A stretch of 64,000 nt of DNA from Trema orientale. Taxonomy: Eukaryota > Streptophyta > Magnoliopsida > Rosales > Cannabaceae. The notes under the pieces were generated by a model. It did no database searches and was not told the DNA's origin. It saw nothing but the letters and a program-made list of their open reading frames with translations. The stretch's first letter is position 1, and every line of letters starts with the position of its first letter. This document shows, one piece after another, positions 23,917 through 35,612 of the stretch. Where the stretch lies: contig JXTC01000146.1 of assembly GCA_002914845.1 (NCBI GenBank), positions 276,217 to 340,216 of the forward strand, in the 5' to 3' direction. A program made the position numbers and the translations under genes.

Positions 23917-24279
23917 CTAAAAATGGGAAAACTCATATGAATCAACTATGAAGAACTCTTTAATGTCATGCATATATATATGCTAAAATATCTGAGATTA
24001 ATTGCAGAAGTACCAATTTTTTTAAATTATTATTCGAAATTACCAAAAAATCAATTATACAAAACTGGTTGTTGCCACATTATAATGTTTTATTCTGGAT
24101 CAGATATCTAACGAGTGCCTCTCTCGTTCTCTTTAGGACTTTTCTAGGGGTTCGCAGTGTAGGAGTTCATTACCAATTCTGATTGGTTTTGGTCCTTTTT
24201 TTGGGGAAACGTTTAGTCTGTTTACCTATTTTGACTATATCTTTTGTTTCTATTTTTTTCCCTTTTACGCCTTGTTCTT

Positions 24280-24972
24280 CTTTTGTGTTTCACCAAGGGA
24301 AAGGGAATTTTATTCTCTAAAAACACAAACAAGTAAAATATCGAGGTATACACAAATACTGATTGGACCAGAGCAGTCGATGATAAGCACTCAACTTCAG
24401 GATACTTTATCTTTGTAGGTGGAAACTTAGTTATATGGATAAGCAAGAAACATAATGCTGTTGCAAGATCTAGTGCAGAAGCTAAGTGCAGAAGAATAGC
24501 ATTAAGAATTTGTGAAGCATTATAGTTGAAATTTCTCTTACAAGACCTAGGCTATTCCCCAAAGCAATTAATTCAGCTATATTGTGAGAACAAAGCAACA
24601 TGTGATATATCCCATAATCCAGTTTAACATGATCGCACAAAACATGTCAAGATAGATAGATTCTTCATTAAGGAGAAACTGGATAAAAAAGTTATGAACT
24701 ACTAAAGATTCGGTCAGAAGATCAGTTAGCTAATATCCTTACCAAAGGATTATCCAATCGGGTGCTCTCAAAGTTCTTAGATAAGCTGGGTATGTGTGAT
24801 ATCTTTGCACCAATTTGAGGGGGAGTATTGAGATTATCAATGATTTTGTAAAGATAGCTAATTGATTTTATTTTCTTATATAGAAGATTGTATAGGCAGA
24901 TTTCTAGGGAGCTAATTGAGGATTCTAGTCCTATATATACAATGTATTTGATTAGTCAAATTATCAATAACA
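24280..24972 (+). mobile_element. truncated copia element: RNase H end plus short 3' LTR
   Basis: From about 24280 to 24740 the plus strand encodes a decayed copia RNase H domain, recognisable by the stretches DDKHSTSGYF, ARSSAEAK and an ADILTKGL-like tail region, with several in-frame stops. It ends in a purine tract GAGGGGGAGT (about 24817-24826), followed by a short LTR starting TGAGATTATC at 24829 and ending near 24972. The 5' portion of the element is missing. The truncation point lies next to the two-exon transporter fragment. Confidence 0.75.
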
Positions 24973-25896
24973 AACCTGTTTATTATCATTGTGGTTTACA
25001 TATATCTCATTTTTTCTTTAAAAAAAAAATCCTATAATGAAGCGATTTTATATTATCATTTAAGTGGGTTCAACATAATATTAAAATTCCCACCTCGCCC
25101 TTTATTTTTCTTTTTCCTTGTTCAGACCTTACAAGTTGGAAATATTGTTTCAGATTATCAAACTAGCTATCTGATTCGTGACTTTTTTTTTTTATCTTTT
25201 ATTTTCTTTGAGCTATCTAATTTTCATGTAACACCTAAGAAACTTTTCCTTGTAAACTTTGTACGTTAAATTTTATATGATAAAATTGGACTTTTTCGGG
25301 GTATGTTCTCCAGTTTGATCTCTGATTTATTGCATCAGTCTCTACAGCCACACTTTTCCCCTCTCTAAAAGAATAATTTAACACTGAATTTTTTTTTTTT
25401 TAAAAAAAAAAACAGTTTTGTACTTGATTGGTCTTATTCTAGTTCCAAATCATCATTATTTTCTTTTTAGAACTCCGAAGCTTTATGGACAGAATTTGTA
25501 AATTATAATTCCAACAGTTAAAAACTGATTAGTAACACTCGCTAAAAAGAGTTGTTAGTTAACAATAATAATAATAGAACTATGCTATGCCAACGTGATT
25601 GGAGCGTGTATATAATCATGATAACTTCGTCGTATTTCATTTTTTGAAAGGACTGATAAGGCCATACGATGAATCAAACACGTCCTATTAACGTATAGAT
25701 TTTGAATGGTAGTACTTGTACAAAAAGAGTTAGGTACAATAATAACAATAGAAAAATGCTATACAGGGCAATTTGATTATTTTACCTTCTCAATACACTT
25801 TTTAACCCCTTCCATTTTGCTTGTGTACTATACTAGACGGCAACCACACACGTACACAAAGCCCTCTATTACAAGAGGCAAACCTGAAACAACTTA
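24973..25896. other. spacer, nothing recognised
   Basis: AT-rich sequence between the copia remnant and the 3' end of the transporter at 25897. Apparent open frames such as 24991-25269 are low-complexity Phe/Leu-rich readings with no domain. Confidence 0.55.
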
Positions 25897-28800
25897 TTAT
25901 GGAATAAAGTGTGAGATTGAAGCTTGTATCTCTTCTAAACTTCGTCCTTTCGTCTCTGGTACAAGCTTTGCAACGAAGAGAACAGTTAAGCCGCCGATGG
26001 CTCCGAAGATGAAAAAGGTTCCTGCAGTAGCTTAGATTACAAGTTATATGTTGTACCAATCCGGAAAAAAAAAAAAAAAAAAAAAGGAAAAAAAGGAAAA
26101 AGGGTTGGTGATTGTTGTAGTAATTGTACCTGAAGAGCTCCACTCCATGGAAAAATTGAAAATGTAGGTAACTATCCAAGAACATAAGGAAGTTGTCAAC
26201 ACCACAAGGCTTCCAGCCGAACCCTTAACGTTTATAGGGAATATCTGAAAATGGCAAAACTCAATTCTATCAAACTATGAAGCTCTATTAGTATCTATCT
26301 CGTGTTTTTAATTTGCTATATACATTTCTGAACCGAAGATTAATTAATAAGAACAAAGCTACATTACCTCTGATATTATAACCCAGGGCAATCCTGACAT
26401 GCCCATTACAAATGCTACACTAAAACCCTGAATATAATAAGATTCTCAATCAGTCATAAACATCAGAACTGAACATTCCTTGTGAAAAAAATGGCTATGT
26501 CAAACGTGTATGGTTTATATAGTGTCTGAACATATATACCATAATTGCAATATACACCAATATAGGAGCGAAATGCTGCAAGTCAGGGAAGCCCTGTATA
26601 TTAGAAACTAAAGCATTAGTGTTTTGATTCTTTCTAAATAAAGCATATTTGTCAAGAGTTTGGTTTTCGAATAGACCAGAAGTAGTAATGACAATCCGAG
26701 AAGAAGGCAACTCAGGCCTGATCCTGCTGCAGAAATCTGCATACATTGGAGAAACATGACTTCTGAATTGATGATGTCACCTAGATATATAGCAAGTAAA
26801 CTAGAACATCGAGAGGAAAATTTTTCATTTTATTTTCACCATTAGAAGCGGCCGTCTTCCCCAATTATCGGTTACAAGAACACTCAACACAACAGCAGGC
26901 AACTGCAATTGAACAGATGTACATTTGAGATATGTGTGTTATAGCCATTCACATGAGGAATTATGAATAAACTCATATTTTACCTGGATAATGGCCATTG
27001 ATATAGTTCCAACACTACTTGAAAAACCTGTTAAAAATAGAGATTCAACTTCTGTGATGTTTAATGTCTTTTGTGCCTAAATTATTTGCAGCTATTGCAT
27101 TTTAAGTACCGGCTTTCGAAAATATAGAGCTAGAGTAGAAAAGAACCGCGCCATTCCCCCCAAATTGTTGCAGTACCACCAGTCCAAGTCCCACCTAAAC
27201 CAATATTTATGTGCAGAAGAGAAGGTTCAGACACCTCATGAAATGGACTAAATGTAATCTGTCATTCCAAATTTCATTTCTTGTAAAGTAAGGGAAGCTC
27301 ACAGTGAGTGAATAAGCATATCTCCATTGGAACAAGTCTAGAATACTTTCTGAGTTCTGCCGAAAAGTTTCTGTATAATCCTGTCACAACATTTGAGCAC
27401 TATTTTACTTGTCTTTTCTTTTCTGAGCCACTTAAGACTGTTTTATAGTCCAACTATTAAAAATAAAAGAAACAGCTTCCTACTAGTTTGTGTGTGAAAC
27501 TGCTATAACAAGAATAAGAAATTGAAGCTTTACTATTATTTCAGTAGCTTCTTCAGAGACATCAGCATTTTCCCCTCTTAAACTCTGCAAAGCAGGTTCA
27601 AGCTCTTTGTGTTTACCAATTTTCGCCTGCAGATAATTGTTTCATTACCATTATTTGAAGACTAAAAGAGTGAAACTTATGCATGCTAATAAGTAAAAAA
27701 TGCAGGGGAGAGGGAGAAAAAGGTATTTACTTAGGTCATTTTTTTCAAACAAAAAGAAGCAGCTAATTTGTGTGAAATTTAGTATATTAGGTTCCTCTTT
27801 TTCCTTTGTTGTATTGTTGGACTCACCAGCCACCTAGGAGACTCGGGAATGAAGAACAATCCTAAAGTATGTAACAGAGATGGAATGACACCTGAAAACA
27901 AAATCGAATAGTATAGAAAAGGATTATTCTCATAATCTTCATCTTTTTGCAATTGAACTAGTGTAGAAAGAAGCAAATCCATACAAATGGTTTACCGATG
28001 AGAGCCAAGGTGCGCCAGCTAACGGCATTGCCAAGGAAGTACATCAATGAAATCCCTAAACTCATCATCAACTGTCCATTACTTGAACAAAATATCAGAT
28101 TGTTTATGATACTATGGAATTATTTGTTCCTTTTAGCTGTCATATTTTCACAAGGTTTAACTTTGTCTTAGTACCTGGTTTGCCGAAGTTAGTCTTCCCC
28201 GAATATTCTTTGGAGATATTTCAGCTATGTATACTGGTACCTGTGTAGCTAACTGGTATTATTTGTTTATTCTATATGAATATGCCTGTCTAAGATTTAT
28301 CAAACAATTGTTCAATCTACAGGTAACTTACAGCGTAGCCATTAAGTACATTTCCAAAGCCAAGTAACAGTCTTCCAAGGTCCAGCCACCAAGCATTCTG
28401 TGACAAGTATTGGTTATGAAGCTGATTTATACTCAACAAGAGATAAAAAGAGAAAAACACAGAGAAAAACAGAACACTAACTGGGTTCATGCTGATTTTC
28501 ACTAATGTCCTACTGAATATCCGGTGTAAATTTTCAATTGTGAATGAGTAAATTGTAATAAATTTGTAGTATGGAAGTTCAACTCAAAAAGGCCATTCTT
28601 TCTAAAACCCGGTTGAAATTTATAATGTTTAATCTGTTTGGATAGTCCCACATGAAAATTTTGAAATATTAGCCGTAATAACTAACATATAACAATTTCA
28701 CATTGAAATGAAACAAATCAAAATGATCAAGTTGTTGGGAAGGAAGAGAGAAACCTTTCCAAACGCTATGACAAGCCAACCTGCAGTGTTTAATACTTCA

Positions 28801-29454
28801 GAGAACCACATTGTCTGCACAAAAGAGCTATTTTTGATTAAAAAGTCTACAAGAGGCCAACCTAACATAAAGGACGTAAAGAATTATCTTACAGCTCTAC
28901 GTCCCAAGAGATCAGCTAATGTCCCGATTACTAGTCCACCTATCACTCCTCCGATTGTCACCACAGAACCGAACACGGAGTACTGCACATTAGGAAGAGG
29001 AGACATTCAAATGCGAGAACTCAAAAAGTTCTGCAAGAAAGTGAAAAAGCTTGATACATACATCTGCAACAGAGAGGCCCAAGTCTTGCATGATTCCAGA
29101 TTGAGCAGGTGAGGAATATCCACCCTGCAAGGCAATCATAATAACTCTTTGTAACTTGTGTTCCAAGGAACATGAACATTGATCATTCATAAGTAAATTT
29201 AATAATCCAAGACACAAAATAATCATGATATTAATTTGATAACGCCAAGGAAATGTAAGAAGCAAAACAGAGAATATGATGGTACTTACTATGCAGCCAC
29301 AGCTTATGGAGCCGCAGAGGGCGACCATGGCGCTGAGAAGAACAACAGGAGTGGTAGAGCTGCCATGTCCTTCATCTTGTGGAGTTTGATCATGATCGTC
29401 GTCTTTTGGCTTCGCCTCCTCAACCGTTGACCTTGCCAATAGTCTTTCTCTCAT
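25897..29454 (-). CDS. ERD6-like monosaccharide transporter (MFS sugar porter), type A, 475 aa
   Basis: All 18 exons are intact with GT-AG borders: 29290-29454, 29062-29124, 28893-28982, 28755-28814, 28332-28397, 28175-28240, 27996-28071, 27827-27891, 27534-27626, 27303-27380, 27110-27194, 26984-27027, 26840-26902, 26677-26736, 26540-26593, 26368-26427, 26130-26244, 25897-26021. They total 1428 nt. Start ATG 29454 gives [10 protein letters not shown]; stop TAA. Sugar-porter motifs: LLGRRA (101-106), GR at 134-135, [15 protein letters not shown] (149-163), PESPRWL (211-217), QQFGGN (283-288), DNWGRRP (329-335), PETKGR (456-461). Twelve hydrophobic segments fit 6+6 MFS architecture with a loop of about 60 residues in the middle (218-274). 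It is the best preserved type A copy. Related ERD6-like proteins are facilitators or proton symporters of hexoses at the vacuolar membrane; substrate and location here are inference. Confidence 0.96.
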
Positions 29455-31146
29455 GCTTTCTCCTTAGTTTTCTTGGTAGAGAAAAAGTAAGAAAACAAAG
29501 AAAGATAGTTTGCTGAATAAAAAGAGAGACTGAATTTGGTTATACTGAATTGCTAGAGCTTTGATTATCAACAAAGATTATTCAGGCGAGCCTGCAATTC
29601 GTATCTTGGAAGATCAAGACAACATTATTTAATAACGTGATCCTATATCATTAATTATTTAAAAGTAATAAAGTAGGTGCAAATACATTATCAATGACTT
29701 TCTTTTTTCCTTCCCCNATTTACATACATCAATTCGTGTCCCTTTCCCTTGGTGTACGTGGGTAATAACAGTTACCAACAAAATTTACTTCGTTGAATTC
29801 TTTCTATTTATCTAAAATCTTTACTTGTACATTAGTTAAATGTGAATGGTTACCTTAAAGAAAAATGATAGAATGTGTTGATTAACGAGTAACATACTAG
29901 AGGTGCCATTTGCCAACTTGAAATAAGACTCGATATTCACGTGGTATGATTTTAAATTAAAGTAGAGAAATCTACGCTCAGTATCCGTTTTTATAACTTA
30001 CTTTCATAAATACTGGTTTTTAATTTTTCTTTCAAAAACACTCATTTTTATGGTATATATATTGATATACATTTATAATATAAATGTTTACTATAATTTA
30101 TATTTTTTATTATAAATTTAACCTATGGTATATATTTTGAAATGTGTATCAATTTTTAGTGTAATTTTTATTCATAAAATATGTATTACAGTATAAAAAT
30201 GTATACTACGTTATACATTTGATATGTAAAAACTGGTGGTCTACATTTCTATTAAATCTGGTATAAAAACGAGTACTCTTGAAATAAAAATAAAAATGAA
30301 TATTGATGAAAATATAGTTTTAAAAACAAATATTTATGAACTTTTTTCATTAAAGTAGTACTGTAAGTGGGTCTACGTTTATTCAAAGTAGATGCGTACC
30401 ACCGACAGAATCAACAACGATGGGTTAGGAGTATTTAAGGACTTGAGACCAAAAGCAACTCTTTTATTTTTATTTTTAAAAATTATTTTTGTTATTTTTA
30501 TTTTTCACTTACATTCTAGAGTTGTTTTGTTCGTATGCTAATTAATTGAACAAAAACTTCCACAAAAGATTCATTTTTCATCATTTTCATCATCTGTCGT
30601 CAGTGACTCAACTATTTACTATTTCCTATAGAATTAATTAATATATCTTGTATCATCGATCCTCAAAAATTTAGAGCTGCGGAATTAGTCTTAAAATTTT
30701 ATCATATTTATTTAAATCTGTAAAATGATGTGACAAAAAGTTAGTGGCCAAATGGCAAATATATTATATGAGACTCAATTTTCTCCAATGATCCAACATA
30801 AAATTCAGACTAGTTCATTCCATATAACAAATGATGTTACTAATTTACCATAGTCCAATAAAAGTCTTGGATGCCTTATCTAAAACTAACAGCCCTCATT
30901 GAGTTTTTTAAATAATTTTACATAAACTTCATGTAACATACCCGCAAAATTATTGGCATTACACATATATATTATGACGACACACAACCAATTTAATTCT
31001 CCTTTTCTAAGACATATCTTGTCGACATGAGTCTATGTTCACAATTGGACGTTTGTTGCATGATTGACCATCCATTTATACAAAGGCCATTATGGGGTCC
31101 ATGCTAATATACAATCTTTATGTATCTGTTCTTAGTATTTTTAATT
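29455..31146. other. spacer between two transporter genes
   Basis: Holds the promoter region of the gene at 25897, an N at 29717 and no gene. Inside, about 30004-30345 forms an AT-rich inverted repeat: TTCATAAATACTGGTTTTTA at the left resembles the reverse complement of the right end (TTCATAAATATTTGTTTTTA), so it is probably a degenerate foldback element. Confidence 0.55.
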
Positions 31147-34100
31147 TTATTGGGGACTTGGGCGAGTAATAAGTGATGCTTGTAATTCTTCTAGTGTTCG
31201 CCCCTTGGTCTCTGGAACCAACTTCCAAATGAACAAAACATTAGCAGCACAAACCCCTGCAAATATAAAAAAGGTTCCTGACCAAAAGGGAAAAAAAAAA
31301 AAAAAAAAAAATCAAAAACAAAACGTTCTTTCATTACATGGTCCTCATCAAAATTGAAAGAAAAATATTGTAATAGGACGTGGTGAGGGATGCATCACCT
31401 GCTGAACTCCATTCGAATATAAAGTTGAAACTGTAGGAAACAAGCCAACTACTAGACCAGGACACCACATTTATAACACTACCAGCTGACCCCTTTATGT
31501 TTATAGGAAGTATCTGAAGGAAAAAAGAAAAAAAAAAAAAAAAAAACCCAATAATAAAATTGATAATATTTCAAAGGAAAAAACACAAAAGGAGAAAAAA
31601 AGAAAAAAGAGATTTGCTAACAAGGTAATCTGCGCCGTCTATTGGTCTTTCCTCTTTTTTCCCCCCCTTGATTAAGAATTAGAACCTTTTTTTTCCCCCC
31701 TTGATTAAGAATTAGAACCATTTTTTATGATTCTAGTAAGAGACTCAAAACCCTTTTGTATCTCCCACACACTCACACCCACCCCACGAATCTGGGACCC
31801 AACTGAGTAACCTCAATTGGCACCATATAGACGGTCTACATCCATCATTTGTTGTGCGATTAATAGTAGTGCAACTCAAAAAATATAAATTAGTCGTACC
31901 TCTGACGCTATAATCCATGGCATTCCTTCCATACCTACGCCGAAAGAAGCGTAGTATACCTGATTAAATGTTCATAACCAATTATCATATCAAAACAGAG
32001 GTATAATAATGGTGCATAAAGCTAATCCCCGGTGGCTTACTTAGTAATGAATTGACTAAAATCTTTGAAAACCACATTTTTACTTGTTAGATTAATCAAG
32101 AAAATAAGTATTGCTTTATGGTTAAAATGCACGCATTACCAATATACCAATAAGCGCCAGAACAGGAGTAAGCTTCTCTCCAGAGTGAAGATCCTAATAA
32201 AAACATATAGGTCTTTGTTGAGATTTTATACAAAAAAAAAAAAAAACTAGTATAATGCAAAAGTGATCTAAACGTTTCTTTGAAACAGAACCTTCAAGAG
32301 GAATGACACTCCAGTGAGGAAGCAACCTAAGCAAATCCCAGTTGCAGATATCTGCCAAAAAAGTAAATAAATATACAGATTTTAGCATTGGAAATTTGGA
32401 ACATATATTTTTTGCGCTTGCTTGGTAATATTTTTTTTTTTTTATTTTAATGAAAGTGAAATAAATTGCGAAGATGTTTCAAAAGATCTCTACTATTGAT
32501 TTCATTTTCAAAAGCAAAAACTAATTTTGTTGCCAAGCAAGCCCTTAGTGAACTGGAATTTTGAGACATGTTTATTGGTCCTAACCAGTAAAAGAGGTCT
32601 CCTTCCATACTTGTCTATAAAGCATACCCCTAGTATTGCTGTTATAGTCTGTCAAAGAATGTTTTACATGGTCTTTAGAAAAAAGGGACAAGACTACTAA
32701 TACATAAAAATTGTTTTAAGAGGAACTAATTGCATTAGTATAATTGAATATATATACCTGAGCTATACCAACTACTACACTCCCAATGTTACTTGGAAAA
32801 CCTGCCATATAGAATAGAAATTAACTTATCCTTTCATTCTTAATAACATATTCTCTCTTTCGTAAGAAAGATGATAATGTGACAATTAAGAAAGAAGTTT
32901 ACTAATTTACCTGCAGATTGAAGAATTGTACTAGTGTAAAACACAATCCCACCAAGCCCTCCAAATTGTTGGAACAACAGCAGGCCTAATCCAATCTAAT
33001 TCAGGTTAAAATAAAACATAATGTTAAAAAAAAAAAATGTAAAGAGAAAGTTTAAGCTGAGTTTTATGTTGTATGACTTACAGTGAGACAAAAAGCATAT
33101 TTCCTCTGGAATAGACTAAGAATTCCATCTCCAGATATCTTTTTACAATATTCTGTATAATCCTGTGAAAAAATAAATCATGTCTCACTCCTTTGCAAAA
33201 ATAGGAAACTTTTTAAGCGTACTATGAACATGTTACGAAGTAATCCAAGTAACAGCTAGCATTACTTTGATTTCAGCTTTCTCTTCAGAAATATCGGCAT
33301 TCTCTCCCCTAAGGCGGTATAGAGAATTTTCAAATTTTTTTAGGAGCTCCATTTTCATCTGCACAAAATCTCACTTGTTAGTCACTAATTCATATGATGA
33401 GTTTTTCTTGCAGGCTTTCCAGTTGCTTATTGCTCAATATCAACCAAAAATAAAAATAAAAATTTGTTTTATGCCTTAGCAATTCATGGAATTTTACCAA
33501 TAATTAGAAATTTTGTAACGAAATTTGAAGTAGCAATGCTCACCAGCCATCTAGGAGACTCGGGAATGAAGAACAAGCCTAACAATTGAAAAAGGCAGGG
33601 AACAAGTCCTGGAAGTAAATTCATATGCAAGGAATCTTAGTACTAGAACTATTTTTCATAGTAGCCTTTGGAAAGTCAATACATACACTGGAGGGATTTA
33701 CCTATTAGTGCTAAGGTGCGCCAACTAACAACAGAACCGATAAGGAAAAATAAAGCTTTGCCAAAGCTTATCATCAACTGTAAAAATGGAAATAATAATC
33801 AAAACTATTCATTGGCACCCCAAAAAATTAAAAAAAAAAAATGTGTGTGTGCGTGTATGTGTGGGGGGGGTTGTTTGGGGTGGGGTGGGGTGGGAGAAGA
33901 AGAAGAAGAAGAAATTGAATATCCAAATGAAACTTAATTTATTTACATGCTTCGTTGACAAAAACGTTCCTCTAACATTTTTGGGGGTGATTTCTGCAAT
34001 ATATATAGGTACCTGCATTGCATACATGGGCCAGTAGAGAGTTTAGATGATAAAGCTTAATTTTCATTTGTTTTTCTTTTTTAGAATGGAAAAGATTTTA

Positions 34101-35612
34101 AGTAGTTACCACATAAGAAATGAGTCCAATTCCGCATCCCACTAGGAATCTTCCAACATCAAGCCACCAAGCACCCTTTCAAGAAGCATTAACATTAGCC
34201 TACATTAACATTTTAGTCAAAGTTTCTTACAACTTATAGAAAAAGTTCAATCATAGTTTGTTTTAATCACTTAATTAGGCAAAGAGTAAGTAAGAGACAC
34301 CTTTGCAAATGCTATTGCAAGCCACCCTGTGATGCAGATTATATCGGAAACTCCCATTGCCTGCCATCGCAATAATAACCAATACATTTTTTTTTAAAGG
34401 AAAATCAACCAATATAGTTTGAGGTATATATTCCTGAACTAGAAATGTGTTACTATATATAAATGCCAAGCCTAAATATTTAGAGCTTTACATAAGAGCA
34501 TAACTACTTACACCTTTCCTCCCAATAATATCGGCAAGTTTCCCACTCCCTAGAGCTCCAAACATTGCTCCAATACTTTGGATTGAACCGAAAACTGAAA
34601 ACTGCATCATTTTGTATAGAATATGTACTACAGTAAGTAAATTGGAGAAAAGTCTAAATAATAATTATCAATATATGAACCCAAGCTATGAATAGAGATT
34701 GGGGCTCCTTGGATTGGGAGGAAGAAAACTTACTTGATTTTCATTAGCTATAAAATTTAAGTGCAGCTAAATTATGCTTGCAATCAAACCAAAACAGAGG
34801 AAAAAGGCTCAAACTTTGATCAATTGTTGCTTTTTGAGAATTTATTCACTATTAAATAGAAATTTTATTAATCAAAACCAAAAACTTTTATCAAGTTCGA
34901 CAGTGGAGAGGCGTTTTTGTGAATTTTTTTTTAGGTGGTGTCAATGTGATATTCCCAATACAGAAATTATCACTGTAATTTCATAGATATTAGTGTATAT
35001 TATATATATTTTTTTTCGGAAAAAAAAAAAAGAAAAAGACAAAACAGAGCATATTTGTTCTCACCTCTGCCAAAGTAAGGCCAAGGTCGTTTACAATTCC
35101 AGATTTTGCCGGTGACGAATATCCCACCTGTAAATCATACACATAAAATCCGAAATTCAATCAGTTCAAACTATATACACAGTATGGTTTCAGCCAAATA
35201 TTAGTGTATATATATATATATATATATAAACACAAGTCTCTTCAAGTAAATTGGACTCTTGTAGAACCTGAGCTACTTCTTAACTAAGTGATCTATTAAT
35301 AAACATAAGAATTTGACCCAACCCCATTTATTTTTTCTCCTCCATAAACCCTATAAAATCATATTTTTTCACTAGATCCATACATACAATAAAATAATGT
35401 CATTTTTACCCTATAGTCATGGTGAACTAAGCACTTACAGCATTTCCATAAACGTAGGAACCAGAAGCGGCAACGAGAGTGCTAAAAACGACAACAAAAG
35501 TAAACGATGTCGACGAGAAATCACGTCGTAGCTCGCCGCCATTGTTGTCAAGTAATGGTCTTTTAGGAGCTTCTCTATCTTCCTCCATGCCTTTTTTACT
35601 CTGTTTTTCCAT
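31147..35612 (-). CDS. ERD6-like monosaccharide transporter (MFS sugar porter), type B, 481 aa
   Basis: Eighteen intact exons: 35439-35612, 35065-35127, 34512-34601, 34301-34360, 34110-34175, 33947-34012, 33702-33777, 33544-33608, 33266-33358, 33082-33162, 32911-32995, 32758-32801, 32586-32648, 32292-32351, 32140-32193, 31900-31959, 31399-31513, 31147-31277 (1446 nt). Start 35612 gives MEKQSKKG; a second in-frame ATG at codon 9 ([13 protein letters not shown]) matches the start of paralogs better and could be the real one. Motifs: IIGRKG (104-109), [15 protein letters not shown] (152-166), PESPRWL (214-220), QQFGG (287-291), DKYGRRP (333-339), PETKGR (460-465). Exon 10 is 81 nt, one codon longer than in type A. 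RPLLDN near the N-terminus resembles a dileucine-type vacuolar sorting signal, as reported for ERD6-like relatives. Transported sugar is unknown. Confidence 0.96.
31655..31719. repeat. 33-bp tandem duplication in intron 16
   Basis: A T-run, C-run and CTTGATTAAGAATTAGAACC occur twice in direct succession (31655-31686 and 31687-31719). Confidence 0.8.
33863..33894 (+). other. G-quadruplex-forming tract in intron 6
   Basis: A run of eight G (33863-33870) is followed by GGGGTGGGGTGGGGTGGG (33877-33894): four G-runs with single-T loops, close to an ideal quadruplex. It is followed by (GAA)n. The G-rich strand is the plus strand, which is the template strand of the minus-strand gene at 31147. Confidence 0.7.
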
